NCBI GenBank assembly: GCA_019314085.1
Contig: JAFCZZ010000025.1
Coordinates: 1 to 11,447 of the forward strand
Reading direction: 5' to 3'
DNA length: 11,447 nucleotides
From: Deltaproteobacteria bacterium
Lineage (GTDB): Bacteria; Desulfobacterota; Syntrophia; Syntrophales; UBA2210
How positions within the stretch are numbered: position 1 is the stretch's first letter; each line of letters begins with the position of its first letter. The notes beneath the pieces were generated by a model. It was not told where the DNA came from, did not search any database, and saw nothing but the letters and a program-made list of their open reading frames with translations. The position numbers and the translations under genes are program-made. Of this stretch, positions 1 to 7,845 are shown in pieces.

Positions 1-35
1 GCTGTGCCGCGCGATGCAGAGAAAACATAGGCCTG
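1..35. repeat. Left terminal inverted repeat
   Basis: The first 18 bases (GCTGTGCCGCGCGATGCA) are an exact reverse complement of 11420-11437. After a short indel the match resumes as AAAACATAGGCCTG against AAAACGTAGGACTG. The outer part can fold on itself: GCTGTGC at 1-7, an eight-base loop, then GCAGAG at 16-21 with one mismatch. Inverted repeats at both ends are typical of linear plasmids and viruses. The left end lacks the roughly ten extra bases seen outside the right copy, so it may be slightly truncated. Confidence 0.8.
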
Positions 36-960
36 GGGGGTATCCACACACCGTACATATATTACTACAAATAATATTCACCAGTCGGATGAAAAGGATC
101 GGCCGGGGAGGTGTGGATTAGAGAGCACCCCCCAAGTGGAAATACAGGCCATCCTTAGCCGGAGGTCGAATACCAGGCATCCGGAGCATGAGCCAGCAGG
201 CGGCGGGCAATCACAAAGAGATCTGAGGCATGGTAAACCGGGAATCCGGGACAATCGCCGGGGTCCCCACCGGAAATCAAGGCGGGGTGAGTCAATAGTT
301 CATCCATTTTTGGCCGGCGGTTGGCAGAACTGGACCGAAAGGTAAGCGGGCCATCGGCCGGTATTCGTGGATAGTTTAGACCACATACAAATAACCCGAA
401 TGATTACCGATACCGGCCGGAAGTGGGCATTAAAACAGATTGTGATTCAGCGCCGGTCAAAGTTCCAATGACCGGAACGAGGTTATCGACCATCAGCGGG
501 GAATCTCTACAATAGAATATCTGGAATATAGAGCATACAGCGGTGGGAAGGGCTACCATCCCATCGCGGAACGTCACCACCTATCTGTGATTTACTACAG
601 ATCGGCATCACAACCGATACCGGGTGGGTGTCCCATCCCCGCACACAGCAGGGGCGGCATGGAGGGCCGCCATATAGTTCAGGACCATGGCACCAGCATC
701 ACCGGGAAGATCTGGATCAGGTGGCGGGGATCCCCTGGGAAGGGATGGCCGATACCGCCCATCTGTTTCACTTAAATCAGACCCGGAATCAAAGAGGGCA
801 ACAGGGAAGGACCAGCGGCTTATAGAACGGGACCGCGTAAAAGGGAGAAGACAGCGGGCTGTTCAGAACAGACGCGAACACTTCCAGACAACGGGGTAAT
901 CACAGACCAACATCACCCACCATCTTTCCCGGGCATCCGGTCATGTTCCACTGACCTATG
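36..960. other. Left subterminal region without a convincing gene
   Basis: About 0.9 kb with only short open frames in several overlapping registers. None has a ribosome binding site or a protein-like composition, so I call no gene. It is G- and purine-rich on the plus strand. It contains the inverted repeat at 355-364 and 410-419, and a small hairpin around 600-616 (ATCGG...CCGAT). The role is unknown; end maintenance, origin or packaging are possible. Confidence 0.5.
355..419. repeat. 10-bp inverted repeat
   Basis: CGGCCGGTAT at 355-364 is a perfect reverse complement of ATACCGGCCG at 410-419, with 45 bases between. It lies in the gene-free left region. The core is partly self-palindromic (CCGG), which lowers its significance. 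It could be a protein binding site or a cruciform; no function is proposed. Confidence 0.35.
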
Positions 961-975
961 GTAACATTATAGATG
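961..975 (+). promoter_or_regulatory. TATA-like promoter for the polymerase gene
   Basis: ATTATAG at 966-972 is centred about 27 bases before the ATG at 996. No ribosome binding site precedes that ATG. Archaeal TATA boxes sit about 25-30 bases upstream of the transcription start, so this placement predicts a leaderless or nearly leaderless mRNA. This is inferred from spacing and sequence only. Confidence 0.45.
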
Positions 976-995
976 TTCCGATCTAAAGTTGTAGT

Positions 996-3900
996 ATGTC
1001 ACCCAAGATCGACAAACATCAGGCCGGACTACGATCTGGCACTGTGACTTACAGTCACAATAGTATAGAGGAAGACCACAGGTATAACACTTTTGATGTA
1101 ATCTCACGACACCCACAGTGTCATGAGGAGACACTATCACGACACCCCAATTCCGGGACGGATGAAGGCAGCGGACGTCTGCCATCTCCGGCCGCGCCGG
1201 ATGACGGCGCACCAGACATCCTCCGTGTCCCGCCACAGGAGGTCGTGAGCAGTCTGCGGACCATCCTTGGACTTTATTATAAGACCGGCAATCACGAATT
1301 TGACCTGCCGCACAATCTCCGGTTTGTCATCACCAGCCAACTGTTGAATGTATGCAAATACACCGTCCAGGAGACCGTCTGGATCCTCAAGAACCTATCC
1401 ATAATCGATGTTCCGGAAGACCGTCTGGAGCGTGAAGCGCGGGATTGGTCGGATCGGGGATACGCATTCGGGACATATGACGCATTTTCCGGCCGTGTTC
1501 TGAATGGGATGGTATTCCGGTCGGACAATGAGAGACGGCGTTTCGAAAACATGCTTCACCGTCTATATGAGACCTTCGAGAGGTGGAGAGATGCAAACAA
1601 AGAGGTTTCAGAGAACCGCGGCATTCACCGGCGGGTACTTGCCCGGCTAACGGACGGGATCGCGGAAGATAGACTCTTCAAGCACATATATAACACCGCA
1701 CAGGATGCCACATATATCTGTAAACCAGGTGGCACAGAGCAGTTAGACCAGAAGAAGGCCGGAGTTTCCGCCTATACATCACTGGAAGCCATCAAGACTC
1801 GTTATCTGCGGGAGATCGGCAAAAGGAGATTCGAAAGGTCCGATTACGAGCCGTTCACCCGATACGCAATTTCAACAATTCGGGAGATACTGACCAGGAA
1901 CAAAGATCTGCTGGTCCTGGATTTTGACTACAGCGATGGGGCATCCTTGGAGGAGAACCGGGAAGCCAACCGGGCGGCGTCGGAATACGCGTTCGAGACC
2001 CTCACCCGAACCGGGCTGGATATTGTCTGGCACAGCACCGGCGGGAAAGGCCATCAGATTAAGGTGTATCTTGGTAGAGTGCCGTTGGAATCTGCGGAGA
2101 AAGAATGGCTGAAAGGGCTGGTTGTTAACCTGGCTAAAAATCTGGGAGAGGAGGTATTCAAGCATTTTGGCACACCTGTTGAGATAAAAGACGGTTCAAA
2201 CACCTATATCTCGCTATGGTATGGCCGGCACCGGAAGACCGGGGATCCAAAAGAAATCCTTGGGGCATCCCACCAAAACATCGGTCGAATCCGGGATTGG
2301 GTCATCGAGGAATCCGGAATCCATCTGGATGTCTCCATACCGTTACAGAAGCCGCCGCTGGAAGTCGCCATCCAGCTGAACCGATGCGTGGCTAATGTTC
2401 GACCAGACAGCCGGCCGGCGGTCATCCAGTCGCTGCGGTCGTATGCTGAGGATCTAACCGATACCAAGTATAACATCCCAACCGACACCGATAAGATTCT
2501 ACAAGGTCTGGATAGAACCACAACCAGCACACCGTTACGCTCGTATTCTGAATTTAGATCCCGCTATGGTATCGACCCACCAGTCCTGGAGATCCACAAA
2601 GTAAAGAACTACTATCGGGATCAGGGACTGGGAGATTGGGTAAACCGATTTGACGGCGTGATATTCGATTTTGAAACAACAAACAGACAGCCGTTTGCTC
2701 ACAAACCGGCGTATGGAACGTTCTTCTTCCCGGAGATCCCGCGGCTAACCATCTGGATGGACAGTGAGGAACAGTCCGTCGAGCGGTATCAGGAAGAGGG
2801 CGGAATAGAGATCCGGGTGATCAGATCACGCGATCCCGAACAGATCTTAGGTGCCCTATTCCCGGAGCATCTCATCCTCGGGATCATGTCCGAATATGGA
2901 AAGAGGGGCAGTTATCTTTCAGAGGTGGACATCCAGAAGTTTCAGATTGTAGATCCAGATGTAAATTATATCCGGCGGATACTCAAGGAACGTGACAGAC
3001 CCATCTATCTGGTGGCACACAATGCCAAATACGACATCCCGATACTCATCTCATTACTGAGCGGCATCAAGGAAGGAACAGTACTGACCGTGGAGCGCAA
3101 ACAGTCTGAAGACCAGGGTGAGGCCACCGGCCGCGATCCGGTGAACGGAGACGAGGTAATCATAGACCTTTACGGTGAACATCTCAAAGTCACAGGCCGC
3201 CTCCGGAAGATCGGGTCATCGGGGATGCCGGCGTCGGCGGGTTGGTTGGAGATCGCGGATCAGCGATTAAAGATCCTGGACACCATGAACCTGGGGAACT
3301 TCTGGGCAGCCGGTGGAAGTTCCAGATCGCTGAAAGCGTTATCCAGGCAGTTCAATCACTTCTTCCACAAGACCGATTTTGACGTATCACAGATTGGAGA
3401 GGACACCGCGGCAGGCCTGGAGTATAACATACAGGACGTGCTCGCCACATGGGAGCTGATCTATTCACTGATACCCCAAGACATCCTCGAGATGGCGTCG
3501 GTCAACTTCGGGGGAGAGGAACTACAGATCCAGGGAACAGACCTATTCAAACTGGAAGACTTTATCCGGATCGTAAGCAGCGCTACAATACCAAAGCGGG
3601 TCGTGGAACGGATGATCCGCCTAATGAATCCGTCCCAATACAAGACAAATTCCGCGGTGCTTAATCCAATATTCAAGAGATTCTTCTACGGCGGAAGGGT
3701 TAAGGCCAAGATCGGGAGAAAACAGGGCGTTTCGTATCTGGACTTTAACTCACAGTATCCGCACATCATGAACTATATCCGTCTGGAGAACATCATCGCC
3801 AACCTTTCCACAAGGGATCATGAGGACATCATCCGGTCCCTGGACGAGGATCAGACACAATCAGAATTCAGGGAGCAGTTCCAGGCGGTCATAGATGAAG

Positions 3901-6686
3901 CAATAGAAAACAATACCTTCAAGCCGGTGGCGGACTTCAGCAGCCGGTATCCACAGGGGGCCTTCCATCTCAGACCAAAGACGTACCTTCTGGAACTGGA
4001 TAGAAAAGTGAGAGAGCAGAAGACAGGAGGGGAGCATGAGTGGAAGGGGCAAACCTTTGACCTGATAGAAGGCGCTTTTGGCAATTCAGGGACCGATAGA
4101 AGACGGGACGTTCGGTGCACTGGAACAGTGAACGTGGACCTACCAGCCCTGATCTATCACGCGTTTGATTGGCGGCTGGCCAATCCCGGCAGATCGTGGC
4201 GGCGGTTCTGGAATAACGTAATCCGGATCGATTGGCAGAATTCGTTTGTAATCCATATGCGGGATCTTCTCCATGTTGAAGGAGACTATCAGGCGTATGG
4301 GGTGAAATCAAAGACCTTGCCACACATCGCCCTACAGAAGCGGGAGAAATACAAGAAGTTGATGAAACAGCATCCGGAAGGATCGCCGGAAAGACGGGAC
4401 CTGGATATCAGTCAAACAGCATTGAAGATCTTCAGTAATTCCGCGTATGGAATATTCGCTGAGGATACCTGGCAGTGGAAGAACTACATGATAGCCTCTG
4501 CCATCACCGGATATGGCCGGATGATGCAGCGGATAGCAGAACTTCTCGCCGGCCGACAGGGGGTTCAGATGATATACAGCGACACAGACGGCATGTTCTT
4601 TGCAGCGCCGGCCTCAGATCCGCGGCTGGAGAAGGTCTGTAAGTTCTTTGAGGGAGTGGACGGACTGAAATTCGAGGAAGAGGATACCATAGATGAGATC
4701 TCCATCTTAGCACCAAAGACGTATCGATACCGGATCGGGGACCGGACGGTAACAAAGACACATGGGAGAGGCGCCTATATGCGGACATTTGCCGGCAGAG
4801 AACTGTTTGGCACAGATTACTATAATGCCCTCTTTGACTACCTGGAAGGGGACGACACCCGCCGGGATCATGCGGACATGATGGTGGAGGTCATCACCAT
4901 CACATCAAAGAATAACAGCCGGCAGGAGAATATCGCAAAATACGTTTCATATGCCAAGGCCAAGGAAGAAGAGATCAGGGCCAAAGGATATACCATCCAG
5001 AACGGTTACGTTATAACCCACATTCTGCCGCCGGGGGAGCGGCCATTCGGGAAGTTCTTTACGATCGTACATGTATCGGGCACCCTTGATGACCAAGCCG
5101 TCCGATATCTGCTGACCAGCAATCCGGATGAAGAAGAGATATTGTCACAGTGTGAGCGGTTGGGTTTGGTTGTCAAGCATAAGCCCGTTTATGATACCGT
5201 AACATATAGGCTGAGGAAACTACGGTCGGCCTTCATGATACCGACAGAAGAGCTGACACTTGATCAGTATCGTGGACTGTTCAGGGTCGGGAAGATCCGT
5301 GAGATCGGATCACTCACCGTCCAGTGCCGGGAGAAACCCGTTAATACCCATCGGGCATTTTCACGGGCAGCGACAATGCATTCAACAGAATGGATTTTAG
5401 AGGGGAGATATGAGAAGCCAACAACATATCCAAGTCACGTTCGCCACCATTCACAGGCAATAAGCAACTTATATCATATGGACCGGAATATCTTCGGCGG
5501 GAGATGGATAAGCAAAACACCCAAGGAATTGGTGTTCAGGTATAAACGAGAGGCAGACGATGACGAGACAGATAACATCAGACTGGTGAAGGCATCCGGA
5601 GATGACGATGCAGAGATTATAATCAGACTACCATTTGAAGCCAACGACAGGGTACAGCCGGGGTATGTGGTGTTTAAGGTATATGTGACCATCAACATTC
5701 CAGAACTCGGGCCGTATATTGATCACCGTCGCCTGGCACATCGGGCGCTGGTACAGTGGTGGCAGGACCTGCAACCATACATACACGGATATGTGGCCTC
5801 CTTTGCACCGGAGATGCCTTCCAAGGATATTTATAAACGGGTATTGGAGACCGTGACCATCTGGGAGTTCGCCAAAAGAATACAACAGGCCATAGAGGAA
5901 GACATCAACAACAGTAACCTTCTTCTGACATCTCCACACTATGCCTGTGACATTGAGTTGACAGCGGATCAGGCGCGTATTTTGGCGCACATATTTACCG
6001 ATTATGAGTGGTTGATTCAGGAAGAAATCAACCAGCACAACGATACCGTTCCGGTGCAGAAGGTGATGTCGGAGGTGGATATACGAAACACACAGGGATC
6101 ACTACATCTGGATACTAAGGGATTCAGGTTTTCACTTTACCGCCAAGAACAATCGAAACTGGATCGGTTGAAGCAGCGGTACCGGAAGACCAGGACGACA
6201 ACAGCCCTTCGTAACATACGTAAACAGCAGCATAAGATCAACCAGCATGACGGGTATATCTACCGGCTGGAAGTGCAGCCATTAGGTCGGCGGCTATTCA
6301 CTGAAGGGTTCGAGGTATTCACCAGGGCAAAACAGGCGTATGGCAAACTGATAGAGAAGATTCATTTGATCAAACATGTTAGCCTAATGGACTTTAGCAC
6401 CATTACAAGGGCATTGTTCGAGCCGGTCATCATACAGATACGAGAGCATCTCAAGCAGATCCGGCGCAAAGGCAGAACTGCCTTGTCCAGGATACATAGG
6501 TATGCTATCGTATCTATATCGATTTTGGCAGTTCCACAGATTGAGTGGGGGGCGGTCCTGGGTAAGATCCGGGCATGGATAACGGGTCGGAATGGCGTTC
6601 TTGTCCGGACAGGGGATGGTGGGATAGCTAAGATCCTGCCAAAAGGCCCGCCATTCACATCAGCGGCGGGGGTGCCGGGGTCTTAA
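996..6686 (+). CDS. AEP primase-family B DNA polymerase fusion, 1896 aa
   Basis: Probable replicative protein that makes primers and extends them. Residues 87-160 are helical and resemble primase-associated helical (PriCT-like) domains; this is tentative. The AEP primase spans roughly 290-440: motif I LDFDY (D309, D311), motif II STGGKGHQI (H353), and motif III VEIKDG (E396 where Asp is usual) followed by a GRHRKTG segment. The 3'-5' exonuclease follows: Exo I DFETT (D558, E560), Exo II HNAKYD (N676, D680), Exo III YNIQD (Y810, D814). Polymerase motifs are A DFNSQYP (D916), B KIFSNSAYG (K1144), C YSDTDG (D1196, D1198) and KTY (K1241). The 228 residues between A and B are long, leaving room for an insertion. 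Residues about 1290-1896 continue from the thumb into sequence I do not recognise, with a basic, probably helical stretch near 1712-1750. An in-frame stop at 984-986 fixes the 5' limit. Domain calls are firm; the priming mechanism is inferred. Confidence 0.95.
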   Translation: MSPKIDKHQAGLRSGTVTYSHNSIEEDHRYNTFDVISRHPQCHEETLSRHPNSGTDEGSGRLPSPAAPDDGAPDILRVPPQEVVSSLRTILGLYYKTGNHEFDLPHNLRFVITSQLLNVCKYTVQETVWILKNLSIIDVPEDRLEREARDWSDRGYAFGTYDAFSGRVLNGMVFRSDNERRRFENMLHRLYETFERWRDANKEVSENRGIHRRVLARLTDGIAEDRLFKHIYNTAQDATYICKPGGTEQLDQKKAGVSAYTSLEAIKTRYLREIGKRRFERSDYEPFTRYAISTIREILTRNKDLLVLDFDYSDGASLEENREANRAASEYAFETLTRTGLDIVWHSTGGKGHQIKVYLGRVPLESAEKEWLKGLVVNLAKNLGEEVFKHFGTPVEIKDGSNTYISLWYGRHRKTGDPKEILGASHQNIGRIRDWVIEESGIHLDVSIPLQKPPLEVAIQLNRCVANVRPDSRPAVIQSLRSYAEDLTDTKYNIPTDTDKILQGLDRTTTSTPLRSYSEFRSRYGIDPPVLEIHKVKNYYRDQGLGDWVNRFDGVIFDFETTNRQPFAHKPAYGTFFFPEIPRLTIWMDSEEQSVERYQEEGGIEIRVIRSRDPEQILGALFPEHLILGIMSEYGKRGSYLSEVDIQKFQIVDPDVNYIRRILKERDRPIYLVAHNAKYDIPILISLLSGIKEGTVLTVERKQSEDQGEATGRDPVNGDEVIIDLYGEHLKVTGRLRKIGSSGMPASAGWLEIADQRLKILDTMNLGNFWAAGGSSRSLKALSRQFNHFFHKTDFDVSQIGEDTAAGLEYNIQDVLATWELIYSLIPQDILEMASVNFGGEELQIQGTDLFKLEDFIRIVSSATIPKRVVERMIRLMNPSQYKTNSAVLNPIFKRFFYGGRVKAKIGRKQGVSYLDFNSQYPHIMNYIRLENIIANLSTRDHEDIIRSLDEDQTQSEFREQFQAVIDEAIENNTFKPVADFSSRYPQGAFHLRPKTYLLELDRKVREQKTGGEHEWKGQTFDLIEGAFGNSGTDRRRDVRCTGTVNVDLPALIYHAFDWRLANPGRSWRRFWNNVIRIDWQNSFVIHMRDLLHVEGDYQAYGVKSKTLPHIALQKREKYKKLMKQHPEGSPERRDLDISQTALKIFSNSAYGIFAEDTWQWKNYMIASAITGYGRMMQRIAELLAGRQGVQMIYSDTDGMFFAAPASDPRLEKVCKFFEGVDGLKFEEEDTIDEISILAPKTYRYRIGDRTVTKTHGRGAYMRTFAGRELFGTDYYNALFDYLEGDDTRRDHADMMVEVITITSKNNSRQENIAKYVSYAKAKEEEIRAKGYTIQNGYVITHILPPGERPFGKFFTIVHVSGTLDDQAVRYLLTSNPDEEEILSQCERLGLVVKHKPVYDTVTYRLRKLRSAFMIPTEELTLDQYRGLFRVGKIREIGSLTVQCREKPVNTHRAFSRAATMHSTEWILEGRYEKPTTYPSHVRHHSQAISNLYHMDRNIFGGRWISKTPKELVFRYKREADDDETDNIRLVKASGDDDAEIIIRLPFEANDRVQPGYVVFKVYVTINIPELGPYIDHRRLAHRALVQWWQDLQPYIHGYVASFAPEMPSKDIYKRVLETVTIWEFAKRIQQAIEEDINNSNLLLTSPHYACDIELTADQARILAHIFTDYEWLIQEEINQHNDTVPVQKVMSEVDIRNTQGSLHLDTKGFRFSLYRQEQSKLDRLKQRYRKTRTTTALRNIRKQQHKINQHDGYIYRLEVQPLGRRLFTEGFEVFTRAKQAYGKLIEKIHLIKHVSLMDFSTITRALFEPVIIQIREHLKQIRRKGRTALSRIHRYAIVSISILAVPQIEWGAVLGKIRAWITGRNGVLVRTGDGGIAKILPKGPPFTSAAGVPGS

Positions 6687-6710
6687 AATTCGGAAAATAA
6701 GGAGGCCCTG

Positions 6711-6795
6711 GTGGTGAGATAACAGCCGTCTGGAAGGCTGGCTTAGTGGACACTATCATGTTGAGAAACCACATAACCATAGATTTTACTGTAGA
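6711..6795. repeat. Direct repeat copy A (possible decayed gene fragment)
   Basis: It aligns without gaps to 7063-7147 with about 62 of 85 bases identical. The two copies flank the minus-strand gene at 6786-7040, and copy A overlaps its last ten bases. Read on the minus strand in the frame of the 62-residue product encoded at 7059-7247, copy A gives YSKIYGYVVSQHDSVH, a stop, then ASLPDGCYLT. About 14 of 27 positions match the intact product. Copy A may therefore be the broken 3' end of a duplicated gene. Alternatives are a recombination site or a shared structured or regulatory element. Confidence 0.7.
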
Positions 6796-7040
6796 TCAAT
6801 CTTCTTTCCGGTCCTTTTTTCGATATTTCTTATTAGCCCTTTCAGATTCTCCATGTCCAGATAACTATCACTTAAAAACTGCTCTGTTGTTATCTCACCC
6901 AAAACCCAACTTAAGGCATCACATACATCACAGGCATAAGTAATGGCTTCAAAATCTTTATCCGTGCCATAGTCTGAAATGAAGTCGTTCATTTTTTCTA
7001 TCTCTTCCCGTAGGGTTCTAACTTCTTTCTCACTTCTCAT
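6786..7040 (-). CDS. Small acidic helical protein, 84 aa
   Basis: I do not recognise the family. The start is supported by a strong ribosome binding site (AGGAGAAGG on the minus strand, plus coordinates 7046-7054), five bases from the ATG. The product opens with a charged, probably coiled-coil segment (MRSEKEVRTLREEIEKMNDF) and has one CDVC pair mid-protein and a basic tail. It is soluble, with no membrane segment or signal peptide. The gene runs against both large plus-strand blocks, is more AT-rich than its neighbours, and is flanked by the 85-base direct repeat, so it may be a later acquisition. It is probably co-transcribed with the 62-residue frame 18 bases upstream. CxxC could bind metal but a single pair is weak evidence. 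Confidence 0.75.
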   Translation of the reverse strand: MRSEKEVRTLREEIEKMNDFISDYGTDKDFEAITYACDVCDALSWVLGEITTEQFLSDSYLDMENLKGLIRNIEKRTGKKIDLQ

Positions 7041-7058
7041 AACTACCTTCTCCTGAAA

Positions 7059-7247
7059 TCATGAGGTGACGTAACCACCGGCCGGAAGGCGGCTATAGTG
7101 GGCACCATCATATTGGGAAACCCCATAGCCGCATGTTCTACTATAGAAATTCCCGGCATGGTTTAACATAACATGAATACTCCTTTCCCACATCATTGTT
7201 TTGCCTGTTGGAATCGTTAAAACACAAATTCCGGCATCTGGGAACAT
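7059..7247 (-). CDS. Possible small protein, 62 aa
   Basis: Weaker call. The frame opens with MFPDAGICVLTIPTGKTMMW and ends with SRLPAGGYVTS. It lies on the same strand as the 84-residue gene and stops 18 bases before it, so the two could form an operon read from the divergent promoter at 7248-7320. No ribosome binding site precedes the ATG. The support is indirect: its last 28 codons are the part duplicated as copy A, and the two copies keep about half of the residues when read in this frame, as expected if the ancestral sequence was coding. It could equally be a non-coding leader that happens to be open. Confidence 0.4.
   Translation of the reverse strand: MFPDAGICVLTIPTGKTMMWERSIHVMLNHAGNFYSRTCGYGVSQYDGAHYSRLPAGGYVTS
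7063..7147. repeat. Direct repeat copy B with 8-bp stem
   Basis: Second copy of the 85-base repeat (see 6711-6795), about 73% identical and without gaps. It contains a perfect inverted repeat, GCGGCTAT at 7089-7096 and ATAGCCGC at 7125-7132, extended inside by a G-run against a C-run. CTATAGT near 7093-7099 also has its complement ACTATAG near 7140. In copy A this stem is largely degraded. It lies inside the possible 62-residue gene. Confidence 0.7.
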
Positions 7248-7320
7248 AGTTTAGGGGTCATGAAAGTGTAATCTGATGACACCGAAAGTGTAATTTAAGT
7301 GTAAGATAATGACCCTTATA
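7248..7320. promoter_or_regulatory. Divergent promoter with repeated AAGTGTAA operator
   Basis: This is the gap between the minus-strand pair and the plus-strand operon. AAGTGTAA occurs at 7264-7271, 7286-7293 and 7297-7304. The first two lie in longer copies, GAAAGTGTAAT, 22 bases apart, about two helical turns. GGGTCAT (7255-7261) and ATGACCC (7309-7315) form an outer inverted repeat. TTTAAG (7294-7299) is about 25 bases before the ATG at 7321, which fits a TATA box for a leaderless operon start; the third motif overlaps it, so a bound protein should repress. The winged-helix protein at 9043-9804 is the obvious candidate regulator (inference). Confidence 0.55.
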
Positions 7321-7464
7321 ATGCCAAGGATACAGTTAGCACCCGGAGAAGAGGCAGTAATCAAGACCATCAAGCATGGGCGGATCATCGGACTACAGAA
7401 ATGGGAAGGCCGGCGGGCGTATGTCATCATCACACAGGAGAAGGGGACCGATAACGAACAATGA
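7321..7464 (+). CDS. Small basic protein, 47 aa; first gene of the operon
   Basis: Unrecognised short protein that begins MPRIQLAPGEEAVIKTIKHG and continues through a Trp-containing turn to a RAYVIITQEKG strand. The pattern suggests a compact, mostly beta fold. There is no ribosome binding site, but a TATA-like TTTAAG lies about 25 bases upstream, so the start is consistent with a leaderless message. The stop codon overlaps the next start as ATGA (7461-7464), a common coupled arrangement. No cysteines, membrane segment or signal. The length and the coupling make it a credible gene; the function is unknown. Confidence 0.6.
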   Translation: MPRIQLAPGEEAVIKTIKHGRIIGLQKWEGRRAYVIITQEKGTDNEQ

Positions 7465-7604
7465 ACCACCGATCAGGTTACCGGCAGACAGAACAACCAC
7501 CAGACAGCGGAAGGCATTCATCGGTATCCATGGCAGCATCCCCGGGCAGGGGATGGCCGCGGTCTAATGGAACGACCGATCAGACATACCGGAAAGAGGG
7601 ATAG
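7461..7604 (+). CDS. Possible small hydrophilic protein, 47 aa
   Basis: The frame starts at an ATGA overlap with the preceding gene and ends TAG just before the GAAG that precedes the next ATG at 7609, so it tiles exactly between its neighbours. The product is rich in Ser, Gly, Arg, Pro and Gln (MNHRSGYRQTEQPPDSGRHS at the start) and looks disordered. No proper ribosome binding site is close: AGGAG lies over 20 bases upstream. A competing frame at 7376-7567 is no better. The call rests mainly on the tiling. Confidence 0.35.
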   Translation: MNHRSGYRQTEQPPDSGRHSSVSMAASPGRGWPRSNGTTDQTYRKEG

Positions 7605-7608
7605 GAAG

Positions 7609-7839
7609 ATGACCAGGGCATATTATCTCAAGACCAACGACCCACAACGATTGGTTGAGATAACACTGGATGAGAGTGGAGAATTGGAATTTAACATCAT
7701 CAGGGCACAGGTGGATCCCTTCAGTGCGTTTTCCAATACATTACGCAACCATGTAATGAATGCCGTTCGGGAGGAGGCCCGGGCGCATGGTCTCCGGGTT
7801 CGGGAGCCGGACCGTATGTTCCTCCGGAGGCAGAGGTGA
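7609..7839 (+). CDS. Small operon protein, 76 aa
   Basis: Unrecognised. The ATG at 7609 is preferred over the in-frame ATG at 7567 because GAGGGATAGGA precedes it closely and the upstream part would overlap the previous frame. The product runs MTRAYYLKTNDPQRLVEITL at the start, then a DESGELEFNI strand, a helix (FSAFSNTLRNHVMNAVREEA) and a basic tail ending RRQR. It is predicted beta then alpha, soluble and without cysteines. Its TGA (7837-7839) lies inside the ribosome binding site of the next gene, so translation is probably coupled. Confidence 0.65.
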   Translation: MTRAYYLKTNDPQRLVEITLDESGELEFNIIRAQVDPFSAFSNTLRNHVMNAVREEARAHGLRVREPDRMFLRRQR

Positions 7840-7845
7840 TCCGGG

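Noticed and set aside
136..345. 69-codon frame from a GTG at 136
   Set aside because: No ribosome binding site or TATA spacing; composition is Arg/Gly/Pro-rich and not protein-like; other frames in the region are equally open.
967..1236. 89-codon minus-strand frame with several cysteines overlapping the polymerase start
   Set aside because: It lies antisense to the strongly supported polymerase gene and has no ribosome binding site.
996..6686. Casposon or Polinton-like self-synthesising transposon
   Set aside because: Terminal inverted repeats and a family B polymerase fit, but no Cas1-like or retroviral-type integrase motif and no target-site duplication can be seen.
6738..6760. tRNA-like A box (TGGCTTAGTGG) in repeat copy A
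   Set aside because: No matching B box, no acceptor stem and no anticodon arm; the same stretch in copy B is not conserved as a tRNA.
7376..7567. 63-codon frame overlapping the first operon genes
   Set aside because: It overlaps the better-placed 7321 and 7461 frames, has no ribosome binding site and ends awkwardly within a coupled junction.
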